A DNA stretch of 46,631 nt, taken from assembly GCA_012837385.1 (NCBI GenBank), contig DURH01000020.1, positions 361,140 to 407,770 of the forward strand, written 5' to 3'. This document shows, piece after piece, positions 33,364-41,053 of the stretch. Every line of letters starts with the position of its first letter. Position 1 is the first letter of the stretch. The notes below the pieces were generated by a model. The model was given only the letters and a program-made list of their open reading frames with translations. It did no database searches and was not told the origin of the DNA. The stretch is from Bacillota bacterium (GTDB taxonomy: Bacteria > Bacillota > Limnochordia > Darwinibacteriales > Darwinibacteriaceae). Position numbers and translations under genes: made by a program.

Positions 33364-34347
33364 TTAAGGTACGTTCAGCCAATTGACCTCACCATACTCA
33401 ACATTTGATACAAACCGATTGTCCTCTTTACTGAAGACCACTGCAACCTGCATGCTGTAGTCATAAGGCTGGCTGGCAAAAGTCCACATGCCTTCAACGT
33501 ATCTCATAGCCTGGACATCTAAGCGGTTGTCGCCAGAGGATCCCTCCAAAACTACGTTCAGGAGTTTTCCATCGGCTGAAACCTCGATCACCAGGAAGAC
33601 CACTCCCTCTACCCCATCATGCTCTGCGTTCTTCGGGTAGGTGGGAACTCCCCCTCCATGCAGCCCCCTGCCACTGGCTGGTGGGGGTGGCGGCGGCGGA
33701 GCAGTCTGAGCAGTGCCAGAACCCGATTCGCTGGTTCCAGGTTGATCATCAGAGCCACCTGTACCTGTTCCCGAACCGCTTACGTTCTGCGACACAGGCC
33801 TTTCTTCTTCTGGCTGAGGACGCGCCTCAACAGGCGGTTCTACCGCTTCCAGCGCTTGCGGCTCTGCTGCCACCTCTGGTCCCGCCTCGCTGGAAATCAG
33901 TTCCCCTGCACCAATATCCTCTACCACCGCTTCCCTTGGTGGTTCGGGAACTGCAGGCTCTTCTTCCACAACGGTGGGTTCAGGTTCAGGTGTGTATTCT
34001 GGTTCCGGCAGATCAGGGCTAGCCCTTTCTACTAGAGGCTCTTCTACGACGGGCTCTTGGGGCTGCGCTACAGCTTCTTGCTTGGGAGGCTCCTCAGGCG
34101 TTGGCCTGGGATCGGTAACTCTCGGTACCGTGCCCTGGGACAGTGGATCTGTCACAGGAGATGGCCGGGGATTCACCGAACGCTCCACATGCATAATCTG
34201 GATTACTCCCCCTCCTGCCATACCAGGAACATCAGCTTCAAGACGCGCGCCCAGCTCAGGTAAGGTAAAGAATAGGATCGCATGAAGAACTACGGATATC
34301 AATAGAAACCGGTTTAGCCGCGGTTCGTCACCATAGGGGTTATGCAC
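33364..34347 (-). CDS. tonB: TonB-type energy transducer
   Basis: About 327 residues: one N-terminal membrane helix (~11-29), a long Pro/Glu/Val-rich stretch (~55-225) that could span a periplasm, and a TonB C-terminal domain (~230-327) with PTYPKNAEHDGVEGVVFLVI, SADGKLLNVVLEGSSG, LDVQAM and VEGMWTF. TonB carries energy from ExbB-ExbD to outer-membrane receptors. GTG at 34347 is chosen because AAAGGAGAGAGG is just upstream; a GTG at 34365 lies 1 base after the exbD stop. An outer membrane is strongly implied, though no TonB-dependent receptor is in the window. Confidence 0.92.
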   Translation of the reverse strand: MHNPYGDEPRLNRFLLISVVLHAILFFTLPELGARLEADVPGMAGGGVIQIMHVERSVNPRPSPVTDPLSQGTVPRVTDPRPTPEEPPKQEAVAQPQEPVVEEPLVERASPDLPEPEYTPEPEPTVVEEEPAVPEPPREAVVEDIGAGELISSEAGPEVAAEPQALEAVEPPVEARPQPEEERPVSQNVSGSGTGTGGSDDQPGTSESGSGTAQTAPPPPPPPASGRGLHGGGVPTYPKNAEHDGVEGVVFLVIEVSADGKLLNVVLEGSSGDNRLDVQAMRYVEGMWTFASQPYDYSMQVAVVFSKEDNRFVSNVEYGEVNWLNVP

Positions 34348-34366
34348 ATACCTCTCTCCTTTCACC

Positions 34367-34771
34367 TTACCTGTCCTGCTCTACTGCTAAGCCCAGCCGG
34401 TAGCCGCCAACACTGCGTACCTGGTCTAGAGCATTCACTACGTATTCGTAGCGCACCTCCTTGTCAGCCTTCACGATCACGAAAATGTCCGGATTGACCT
34501 GCAGCCTTTCAGCAAGGGCCTGACGGAGTTCGGTGCCGCTCACTTTGCGGCCGGAAATATAAAACGCTCCAGACTTGTCCACAGCCACCTCAAATCTGGC
34601 GCTAGCTTGAGGATTCCCCGTGGTCGCCTTGGGCAGTTCAACGTTCAAACCTAGAGGAGACGTTCTCACCGTGAAAAAGACCATAAAGAAGACCAACAAG
34701 AAAAAGACAACGTCAATCATGGGAGTGATGTCGGGCCCGCGACGCGTTTTTTTGGTGCGTTCGAAGTTCAT
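34367..34771 (-). CDS. exbD: ExbD/TolR-type proton channel subunit
   Basis: A 134-residue protein with an N-terminal membrane helix (~19-35) carrying the proton-conducting Asp20 in TPMIDVVFFLLVFFM, and a soluble outer domain ending VRSVGGYRLGL, typical of ExbD/TolR. With ExbB it converts proton flow to force on TonB. The ATG overlaps the exbB stop (TAATG). Because tonB follows, ExbD is preferred to TolR. Confidence 0.95.
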   Translation of the reverse strand: MNFERTKKTRRGPDITPMIDVVFFLLVFFMVFFTVRTSPLGLNVELPKATTGNPQASARFEVAVDKSGAFYISGRKVSGTELRQALAERLQVNPDIFVIVKADKEVRYEYVVNALDQVRSVGGYRLGLAVEQDR

Positions 34772-35385
34772 TAAAACTCACTCCTTGAATCTAACACATT
34801 GAGCAGTTCCGTGGACTTCTTGTTCATATCAGCAATGTTCCTGTCGATAATGCTGTTTAAAAAGGCAGTCACTGCCATGGTGGGAACGGCAATTATCAAA
34901 CCTGTGGCAGTGGTGATCAACGCTTCAGCAATACCCGCACTCAACTCAGCGGCTTGTCCAATCCCCTCCAGAGCGGCTACAACATTAAAGCTCTGGATGA
35001 TTCCTGTAACGGTACCGAGAATTCCCAATAGGGGCGAAATGGCGACGATAAGCTCCAGAGCACCGATGCGCCTTTCCATCTTGAATATCTCGTCACGGCC
35101 CACGATATCCATGTTCTCCTTGATTTCTTCACGGCCGCGATCATAATGGGCTATGCCGGCTGCCAACACTGCTGCCACTGGCCCTCTGGACTTCTTGGCG
35201 ATCTGCATGGCCTCCAAAACCTTGCCTTGGCCTAAGGATAACTTGATATCCTCCAAGAGATCGTCTGTATCTACTCTGGAGCGCAATAGGTACCACAGTC
35301 TTTCAATACCGATGGCAAGTGCGAAAATGGAGCAGAAAAGTAGAGGAATCATTACTGGACCACCGAGTGCGAATATCTTGAGCAT
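34771..35385 (-). CDS. exbB: ExbB/TolQ-type proton channel subunit
   Basis: A 204-residue MotA/TolQ/ExbB family protein with three membrane helices (~7-28, ~108-130, ~148-170). The conserved channel segments ALELIVAISPLLGILGTVTG and AEALITTATGLIIAVP are present. It forms the pentameric pore around ExbD. First gene of the five-gene unit, with GGAGGGG 5 bases before the ATG. A clear promoter was not found; a TG-n-TAGAAT at 35412-35404 would start the RNA inside the ribosome-binding site. Confidence 0.95.
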   Translation of the reverse strand: MLKIFALGGPVMIPLLFCSIFALAIGIERLWYLLRSRVDTDDLLEDIKLSLGQGKVLEAMQIAKKSRGPVAAVLAAGIAHYDRGREEIKENMDIVGRDEIFKMERRIGALELIVAISPLLGILGTVTGIIQSFNVVAALEGIGQAAELSAGIAEALITTATGLIIAVPTMAVTAFLNSIIDRNIADMNKKSTELLNVLDSRSEF

Positions 35386-35515
35386 TAATACCCCTCCGTT
35401 TGCATTCTAACAGAAATACACCTTCATGTTTTCGACACTGTGTTAGATAATCCTTTGTCCATTCCGGTTTCCGTCTATAAGATTCGTGCGCAAGCCAAGC
35501 TTATGGGGGATGAGC

Positions 35516-35545
35516 AGTGAAAGAACCGCACTAAGGTGCGGTTCT
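35516..35545 (-). terminator. Terminator after the GNAT gene
   Basis: A perfect 10-bp stem AGAACCGCAC / GTGCGGTTCT (35522-35531 with 35536-35545), 4-base loop, then TTTCACT on the minus strand. It begins inside the GNAT stop codon. Confidence 0.75.
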
Positions 35546-35972
35546 ATACGGCTCGACATTGTTCCTGTTTGTGGAAATCCTTCCTGCTGATACCCATGAG
35601 CAGGATCTCTTCCCTGGTGTTCCCGTCAGTTATCGTACGGCGCAGGCGGCCCAGCTTCTTGAAGCCAGCCTTTTCATAACAGCGGATGGCACATTCGTTG
35701 GTGGCATGCACCCGAAGATACACCCGGTTCATGTTCATGGTAAGAAAGGCGTGCTCCACAAGAGTGGTGACCGCATCGGTACCGTAACCGTGTCGGTGCA
35801 GGAAACTGTCAAAAATCTCAATCTTTAATTCCGCTTCTCCGCTTCGCCAGGCGATCTGATCTAGCTCGATTTCCCCAATGGGCCTTTCTTTCAACAGAAT
35901 CTGGTAAAGCATGCGGCAGCGGCTTGGTGCTTTCAAACTTAGAGCAATCTTGTCCCCCATTATTTGCGACAT
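35544..35972 (-). CDS. GNAT-family N-acetyltransferase
   Basis: A 142-residue RimJ/RimL-type acetyltransferase. The acetyl-CoA loop is RHGYGTDAVTTLVEHAF, followed by MNMNRVYLRVHATNECAIRCYEKAGFK, the usual strand-helix end. The N-terminus is shorter than full RimJ/L proteins by a strand, but the fold looks complete. The substrate (a protein N-terminus or a small amine) cannot be told from sequence. GAGGGAG lies 8 bases before the ATG. It stands between the tonB module and the spoIIA operon, with its own terminator. Confidence 0.9.
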   Translation of the reverse strand: MSQIMGDKIALSLKAPSRCRMLYQILLKERPIGEIELDQIAWRSGEAELKIEIFDSFLHRHGYGTDAVTTLVEHAFLTMNMNRVYLRVHATNECAIRCYEKAGFKKLGRLRRTITDGNTREEILLMGISRKDFHKQEQCRAV

Positions 35973-36108
35973 TGGCCCAACTCCCTCAAGTTCCGAATAT
36001 TAGCTCAGCGACTTCTCATTCTCGGTACAAGGAGATTCTAGTCACCTAATTCGAGCACGGAAGCCAATGCCCTGCAGGGAATAACAGGCAGAGCCCATGG
36101 CCTCTTGG

Positions 36109-36921
36109 TCAGCGCCTAGCAGCCAGCTGGTGCAGCCACGCTTCTGGAATGGTGTAGCGGCCGAGGTACACTTCATCCTTTCCCCCAGGCCCGTGGCAGT
36201 CAGAACCTCCGCTGGGCAGCAAGTGGAATTTTTCAGCCAAACTGAGATAGAACTCCTGCTGAGCCTCGTTGTGGCTGGGGTGAATAACTTCCAGCCCTAC
36301 TAAACCGGCATCAACCAGAATAGGCAGTACATCGAGGTTCTTAAGCAGTCCGGGATGCGCCAAAACTGGTACGCCACCGGCATCCAGGATCAGCTGAACC
36401 GCCCTAGCCGGTTCGATCTTGTAACGAGGTACATAGGCGGGGCCGCTTTCGCCAATGAGGCGTTCAAAAGCCTCAGCCTTAGTGGCCACAACTCCCTTTT
36501 CCAGGAGGGCTGAGGCAATATGGCTGCGGCTCACCACATCCTCATGGGCGTACTTCAGCACATCCTCCACGCTGAGGGAGATGCCCAGGCGGTGCAGGAG
36601 CGCTAGGATGCTTTTTGCCCGTTCTATCCGTGATTTTCTGAGGATATGCAGCTGGTCTTGGAGCGCCTGGTCATGGGGATCGATCCAGAGCCCAACGACA
36701 TGGACATCCGCCCCATCTAGAGCGGCGGCATTGATTTCTATTCCAGGAATCACCTCAAGTCCCTGCGGTGCACTGTCCTGGGCGGCACGAATGCCTGCCG
36801 TTGTATCGTGATCGGTAACGGCAATGGCCTTCAGTCCCAGCCTAGCTGCTTCGCGCACCAGTTCCTCCGGTGTCCAGGTACCATCAGATTCTGTTGTATG
36901 AATGTGGAGATCTACACGCAA
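36109..36921 (-). CDS. PHP-domain phosphoesterase
   Basis: A 270-residue PHP protein of the YciV/TrpH (RNase AM) type. The metal-binding motifs are DLHIHTTESDG (residues 4-14), VTDHDTTAG, IPGIEINA, VLAHPG and SGGSDCHG near the end. Members hydrolyse phosphodiesters such as 3'-phosphoadenosine 5'-phosphate or 5' ends of RNA. TTG start at 36921, 14 bp after the sigF stop; AGAGGG lies a few bases upstream. It therefore appears co-transcribed with the forespore sigma factor. Confidence 0.92.
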   Translation of the reverse strand: MRVDLHIHTTESDGTWTPEELVREAARLGLKAIAVTDHDTTAGIRAAQDSAPQGLEVIPGIEINAAALDGADVHVVGLWIDPHDQALQDQLHILRKSRIERAKSILALLHRLGISLSVEDVLKYAHEDVVSRSHIASALLEKGVVATKAEAFERLIGESGPAYVPRYKIEPARAVQLILDAGGVPVLAHPGLLKNLDVLPILVDAGLVGLEVIHPSHNEAQQEFYLSLAEKFHLLPSGGSDCHGPGGKDEVYLGRYTIPEAWLHQLAARR

Positions 36922-36935
36922 ATTAACCCTCTTTT

Positions 36936-37640
36936 CTACAACTCGTGGCGCAGTTGGCGGATGATGCGCGCCTCCATCCTGGAGATCTGCGCTTGGGATG
37001 TACCGAGCTCCTCAGCTACTTGGCTCTGGCTCTTTTCTGCAAAATAGCGGAGCAGGATCAAGCGCCGCTCCTCAGGTTCCAGTTTTTCCAGAGCCTGCCG
37101 CAGCAGAAACAGCTCTTGGCTGTCAGAGACTGTGACAATATCTTCCAGTGCGCGTGAGTCTTCCTCATCACCGCCTAACGGACTTTGCAGCGAAATAACG
37201 GGCGCTACTGCCTCCAGGGCACAGACCACTTCTTCAGGGGCGGTGTTCAACTCTGCCGCAATCTCCGAAATGGTGGGACTGCGCCCCAAGGTATGGGACA
37301 AGGAGTCTTTTACCCTAAGAGCATCACTGGCGAGCTTTCTCATGGAACGGGCCACTTTCACCGGCGAAGACTGCCGTAAGTGCTGCTTGATCTCCCCCAT
37401 AATCTTGGGAACAGCAAAGGTGGAGAACTTCACATCATAGGCCAAATCGAAGTCTTGAATGGCCTTAAGCAGCCCCAGCGAACCGATCTGCAGCAAGTCT
37501 TCAAACTCTATGCCGCGATCTAGAAAACGCCGGGCTATGCTGTGTACTAAGGGCAGATTGTCTTCAATCAGCCGGCTGCGAGCCTCTAAGTCTCCCTGCT
37601 GGGACTGGGCAATTAACTGCCTCGTTCGCTCCATGTCCAT
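36936..37640 (-). CDS. sigF: RNA polymerase sigma-F, forespore-specific
   Basis: A 234-residue sigma-70 family factor. Region 2 reads LPLVHSIARRFLDRGIEFEDLLQIGSLG... in the classical form, followed by FSTFAVPKIMGEIKQHLR, region 3 (~95-150) and region 4 with SQSQVAEELGTSQAQISRME (HTH). Position after spoIIAA-spoIIAB identifies it as sigma-F rather than sigma-G or B. It is held inactive by SpoIIAB and freed by SpoIIAA in the forespore. GAAGGA lies 8 bases before the ATG. Confidence 0.98.
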   Translation of the reverse strand: MDMERTRQLIAQSQQGDLEARSRLIEDNLPLVHSIARRFLDRGIEFEDLLQIGSLGLLKAIQDFDLAYDVKFSTFAVPKIMGEIKQHLRQSSPVKVARSMRKLASDALRVKDSLSHTLGRSPTISEIAAELNTAPEEVVCALEAVAPVISLQSPLGGDEEDSRALEDIVTVSDSQELFLLRQALEKLEPEERRLILLRYFAEKSQSQVAEELGTSQAQISRMEARIIRQLRHEL

Positions 37641-37645
37641 GGCCG

Positions 37646-38080
37646 CTATCCTTCCGAGCGAGGCGGGACCTGTTTAATCAGGGTGACTTTCGTTCCTTTC
37701 TGCACCTGTGATTCCACCAGCACTTTGTCCATGTACTCGTGCATAAAAGTGAAACCGAGCCCCATCCTCTCCTCGGGGATAGTGGTGTATCCGGCTTCCT
37801 GCGCCTGTTCTATATCGGGAATGCCCTGCCCGAAGTCCTCGATTACAATTGTGAGCTGTTGATCTTGGTAGGAGGCTTCCACATACACTATGCCTTCTTG
37901 CAGTTGATAACCGTGAATAACGGAGTTGGACACCGCTTCTGATACTGCCACCTTAATATCCTCCAGCTCATCGAGTGTCCAGTCCAGCTGACTAGCAAAG
38001 AGCGCGACAGCCGTTCGAGCAAAGGCCACATTCCGTGTATCACTGGGAATCTCGAACTTGACCCAATTTTCGCTTGCCAT
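37646..38080 (-). CDS. spoIIAB: Anti-sigma-F factor / serine kinase SpoIIAB
   Basis: A 144-residue GHKL-type kinase. The N box has E48 and N52 (VSEAVSNSVIHGY), the G1 box D82 (EDFGQGIP), and the G2 box is MGLGFTFM. It binds sigma-F and phosphorylates SpoIIAA on serine. The ATG overlaps the spoIIAA stop (TAATG) with GGGGGA 8 bases upstream, consistent with matched synthesis. Confidence 0.98.
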   Translation of the reverse strand: MASENWVKFEIPSDTRNVAFARTAVALFASQLDWTLDELEDIKVAVSEAVSNSVIHGYQLQEGIVYVEASYQDQQLTIVIEDFGQGIPDIEQAQEAGYTTIPEERMGLGFTFMHEYMDKVLVESQVQKGTKVTLIKQVPPRSEG

Positions 38081-38433
38081 TAAAGATGTCCCCCTTCAAC
38101 CCGTTTTAAAACAGCGGTAGTGGAATCGGCAAACTCAGAAATCTTCAGGAAGCCCGACATTTGCAGAACCCGCTTGATATGCGGATTGGCTTGGACAAAA
38201 TAGAGCTGGCCTCCCCGTTCCTCCAATGCTCTGTAGCGTCCCAGAATTACGCCCAAACCTGAGCTGTCAATAAACTGAAGGTCTCTCACATCCATAATCA
38301 AGTATTTGATTTGGGGATGGGTGGTGAAATGCTTGGCAAGTTGCTCTTTGAATTGCGGTGAAGTATGCAGATCCAGTTCACCCCGCAGCGTCGCTATGAG
38401 TGCTTGTCCCACCGTTTCAAAGCTGTACTGCAC
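38080..38433 (-). CDS. spoIIAA: Anti-anti-sigma factor SpoIIAA
   Basis: A 117-residue STAS-domain protein. The phosphorylated serine is Ser58 in FIDSSGLGVILGRY, at the same position as in Bacillus. Unphosphorylated SpoIIAA frees sigma-F from SpoIIAB. GTG start at 38433 with GGGAGG 7 bases upstream. The 92 bp before it separate it from dacF; I could not place a convincing sigma-H promoter or Spo0A box there. Confidence 0.98.
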   Translation of the reverse strand: MQYSFETVGQALIATLRGELDLHTSPQFKEQLAKHFTTHPQIKYLIMDVRDLQFIDSSGLGVILGRYRALEERGGQLYFVQANPHIKRVLQMSGFLKISEFADSTTAVLKRVEGGHL

Positions 38434-38525
38434 AGGTTTCCCTCCCGTGTGGCATGTTAAAGACTTTTTCTAGGCAGAAAGCATCTATACCTGCTGAAAA
38501 AAGGAAAAATTTCACAGGCGGTCCA

Positions 38526-39683
38526 TCAGAACACTGCCTGGGCCAAGCCCTGCGCCAAGCGGTAAACTAGGGCTGGCAGCGACAGCTTTTGCACATCCTG
38601 TGCTACTGTGAGGGTGTTGGTACCCAACACTTCATCTTGGTAGATGGCTGTGATGGTTCCCACCGTATCACCCTGGGCGATGGGCGCCTGCAGGTCTGCA
38701 TTCAGCTTGATCACGGTAACCAAATCCATCTCCTTACCCCGCTCCACTGTGATCCGAAAATCGTTGGGGAGCACTACGTCCACCGATCTCGGGTTTCCGT
38801 TGGGGCAGTCCAGCACGCTCACAGCAGTGCCCTGGGAGTAGAGTTCCATGCTCTGGTACTTCCTGAAGCCGTAGTCTAGCAGCTCCCTGGCGGCGCTTTC
38901 CCGCTCCTCCTCGCTTTTGTTGCCCAGGGTAACAGCGATCAGGCGCAGACTGTCTCTCTCCGCTGTGGCCACCATGCAGTAGCCTGCTTCAGTGGTAAAG
39001 CCTGTTTTCATGCCGTCGACGCCATAGTAGCGCCGCAGGAGCTTATTGCCATTCCAGAGTACAGGGATCTTGGTGGTATCAGCCCGCATGGTATACTCGT
39101 AGGTCGAGACATAGTCCATCAACCGCGGCACCTGCAGTGCATACTGCGCCAGCCGCGCCACATCCTTGGCACTCATCATATTGGGAGGCGTGTCTTCTTC
39201 GGGAAGGCCAGTGCTGTTCACAAACTTGGTAGCGGTCAGCCCTAATTCCTTTGCCCGCTCGTTCATCCAGTCCACGAACAATTCTTCACTGCCTGCCAAA
39301 AACTCAGCCACTGCAACAGCAGCATCATTGGCTGAACCTACGGCAATGGCGTAGACCAATTCCCCCAAAGGCAGCTGTTCTCCTGCTTCCAGCCAAATAC
39401 GGGAACCCCGCTTGCTGGCTGCAAACGGGCTAGCTGTCACCAGATCTGTAAGGGCTGCTTCGCCGCGGTCCACAGCCTCCAGCACCAAGACTAGGGTCAT
39501 CAGCTTCGAGACGCTGGCTACTGGCAGCGGCGTTTCGCTGTCCTTTTCCAAGAATACCCTACCGCTGTAGGGATCCATAAGATAGGCAGCTTGGCCAGAA
39601 AGCTCTGCCGCACCGCCGCAGGCAGGAAGCATGACCAAGATGATCAACACAGCCACCAACCAGGTGATCAAGCCCTTGCCCAT
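38526..39683 (-). CDS. dacF: D-alanyl-D-alanine carboxypeptidase DacF
   Basis: A 385-residue low-molecular-weight penicillin-binding protein that trims peptidoglycan stem peptides. Catalytic motifs: SVSK (57-60), SAN (117-119) and KTG (226-228). An N-terminal hydrophobic stretch LITWLVAVLIILVMLPAC directs export; LPAC could be an imperfect lipobox. The C-terminal PBP5-type domain and an amphipathic end (LPALVYRLAQGLAQAVF) may attach to membrane. ATG at 39683 with GGAGGAGG upstream. Placement just before spoIIAA matches the Bacillus dacF-spoIIA operon. Confidence 0.96.
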   Translation of the reverse strand: MGKGLITWLVAVLIILVMLPACGGAAELSGQAAYLMDPYSGRVFLEKDSETPLPVASVSKLMTLVLVLEAVDRGEAALTDLVTASPFAASKRGSRIWLEAGEQLPLGELVYAIAVGSANDAAVAVAEFLAGSEELFVDWMNERAKELGLTATKFVNSTGLPEEDTPPNMMSAKDVARLAQYALQVPRLMDYVSTYEYTMRADTTKIPVLWNGNKLLRRYYGVDGMKTGFTTEAGYCMVATAERDSLRLIAVTLGNKSEEERESAARELLDYGFRKYQSMELYSQGTAVSVLDCPNGNPRSVDVVLPNDFRITVERGKEMDLVTVIKLNADLQAPIAQGDTVGTITAIYQDEVLGTNTLTVAQDVQKLSLPALVYRLAQGLAQAVF

Positions 39684-39709
39684 AGGTTCCTCCTCCTTCC
39701 CCACTACAA

Positions 39710-39733
39710 TAAATATGGGGCCGGAGGCCCCAT
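39710..39733 (-). terminator. Terminator after pdp
   Basis: ATGGGGCC / GGCCCCAT 8-bp stem (39715-39722 with 39726-39733), 3-base loop, then ATTTATTG on the minus strand. The T tract is interrupted, so termination may be partial. Confidence 0.6.
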
Positions 39734-41049
39734 TATACGTCTTCTGCAGTGATCTTCCTGTAAACAAGGGGTCTTGCGGGAGGTTTCTCGTCGCCAATAC
39801 GAAACGCTCCCAGTCCAGTTTGGAGTGCTTCTGTCAGGCGCTGCTGGTCATTGGCATAGATCTCAGCCAACACTGAACCCTCGCCCACATAATCACCCTC
39901 GCCCACCTTGAGCTCGATCCCCACAGCCAGGTCAATGACGGAATCCTTGGTCTCCCTCCCCGCTCCCAGGTGCATGGCTGCTGCACCTAAAGCCAGGGGA
40001 TCCACTTCTTGGACATACCCTGCCTTCAGAGCAGCCAGGCTTTGCCGGAACTTGGCTTGCGGAAGCAGGCTCAGATCCTCCGTGATTTGTGGGTCGCCGC
40101 CTTGGGCTTCCACCCACTCCCTGAACTTCGCCAGCGCCCGTCCCTGCTGGAGGCTGTCTTCCAGTTTGCGCCTGGCCTCTCCAGCGTCGCTGCATGCTCC
40201 TGCCATAAGAAGCATCTCTGTTCCAAGCTGCAGGCAGAGCTCGGTGAGGTTAGCGGGCCCCTGGCCTTTGAGGGTGAGGATGGCCTCTTTCACCTCTAAG
40301 GCATTGCCGATACAGCGCCCTAGGGGCTGGTTCATATCAGTGACCAAGGCTACGGTGGCCCTTTCGGCGAGAGTTCCGATCTGCACCATGGTTTCAGCAA
40401 GCCGAACCGCCTCAGCTTCCTGCTTCATAAATGCGCCTCTCCCAACCTTCACGTCCAGCACAAAGCCATCGGCGCCGGCGGCGATCTTCTTGCTCATGAT
40501 AGAGGAAGCAATCAGAGGGATGGACTCCACTGTGGCGGTCACATCCCGCAAGGCGTACAGCAGCTTGTCAGCAGGGGCAAGCTCACCTGTCTGGCCCACA
40601 ACTCCCACCCCGATCCGGTTTACCTGGGAGATGAACTCCTGGGGAGTGAGGGATGTTTGAAATCCAGGTATGCTCTCCAGCTTGTCGATGGTGCCTCCTG
40701 TATGACCCAGACCCCGCCCGGACATCTTGGCCACGGGTACGCCTACGCTGGCAACCAGGGGGGCCAGTACCAAAGTTGTGGTATCCCCCACTCCTCCAGT
40801 GGAGTGTTTGTCAACCTTCACACCATGGATGGCGCTCAAGTCTAAGGTATCGCCGGAGCCAGCCATAAGCAAAGTGAGGTCTGTGATTTCCTCTGGCTCC
40901 ATCCCTTGGAAAAACACGGCCATGGTCCAAGCGGCCATCTGGTAATCAGGGATCTGACCCTGTACATAGCCGTGGACAAGGAATTTCAGCTCCTCAAGGC
41001 TCAGTCGTTTACCGTCACGCTTTTTCTGGATCAGCTCCACTGCGTGCAT
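39733..41049 (-). CDS. pdp: Pyrimidine-nucleoside phosphorylase
   Basis: A 438-residue enzyme that splits uridine/thymidine/deoxyuridine with phosphate. The family signature KMSGRGLGHTGGTIDKLE is intact, as is the phosphate-binding DKHSTGGVGDTTT and the catalytic-domain segment SKKIAAGADGFVLDVKVG. Its product deoxyribose/ribose 1-phosphate is the substrate of DeoB, encoded 4 bp upstream. AAAGGAG lies 8 bases before the ATG. Confidence 0.97.
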   Translation of the reverse strand: MHAVELIQKKRDGKRLSLEELKFLVHGYVQGQIPDYQMAAWTMAVFFQGMEPEEITDLTLLMAGSGDTLDLSAIHGVKVDKHSTGGVGDTTTLVLAPLVASVGVPVAKMSGRGLGHTGGTIDKLESIPGFQTSLTPQEFISQVNRIGVGVVGQTGELAPADKLLYALRDVTATVESIPLIASSIMSKKIAAGADGFVLDVKVGRGAFMKQEAEAVRLAETMVQIGTLAERATVALVTDMNQPLGRCIGNALEVKEAILTLKGQGPANLTELCLQLGTEMLLMAGACSDAGEARRKLEDSLQQGRALAKFREWVEAQGGDPQITEDLSLLPQAKFRQSLAALKAGYVQEVDPLALGAAAMHLGAGRETKDSVIDLAVGIELKVGEGDYVGEGSVLAEIYANDQQRLTEALQTGLGAFRIGDEKPPARPLVYRKITAEDV

Positions 41050-41053
41050 GGGT

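Noticed and set aside
33600-34200. Repeat-like Pro/Glu/Val DNA in tonB
   Set aside because: The low complexity is explained by the Pro/Glu-rich spacer of TonB; units are not regular enough for a DNA repeat.
35404-35412. TG-n-TAGAAT extended -10 upstream of exbB
   Set aside because: The transcript would start within the ribosome-binding site, and no -35 is visible. A similar match before degV (1185-1193) fails for the same reason.
35386-35543. Fur box upstream of exbB-tonB
   Set aside because: Looked for a GATAATGATTATC-type palindrome because TonB systems are often iron-controlled; only a GATTATC half is seen.
38434-38525. Sigma-H promoter or Spo0A box before spoIIAA
   Set aside because: An AGGTAT and AGAAA pair has plausible spacing but fits the consensus poorly, and no TGTCGAA box is present.
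39908-40660. 250-residue plus-strand open frame
   Set aside because: It lies antisense to pdp, whose signatures are clear, and its Ser/Arg/Leu-rich sequence looks like a shadow of codon bias.
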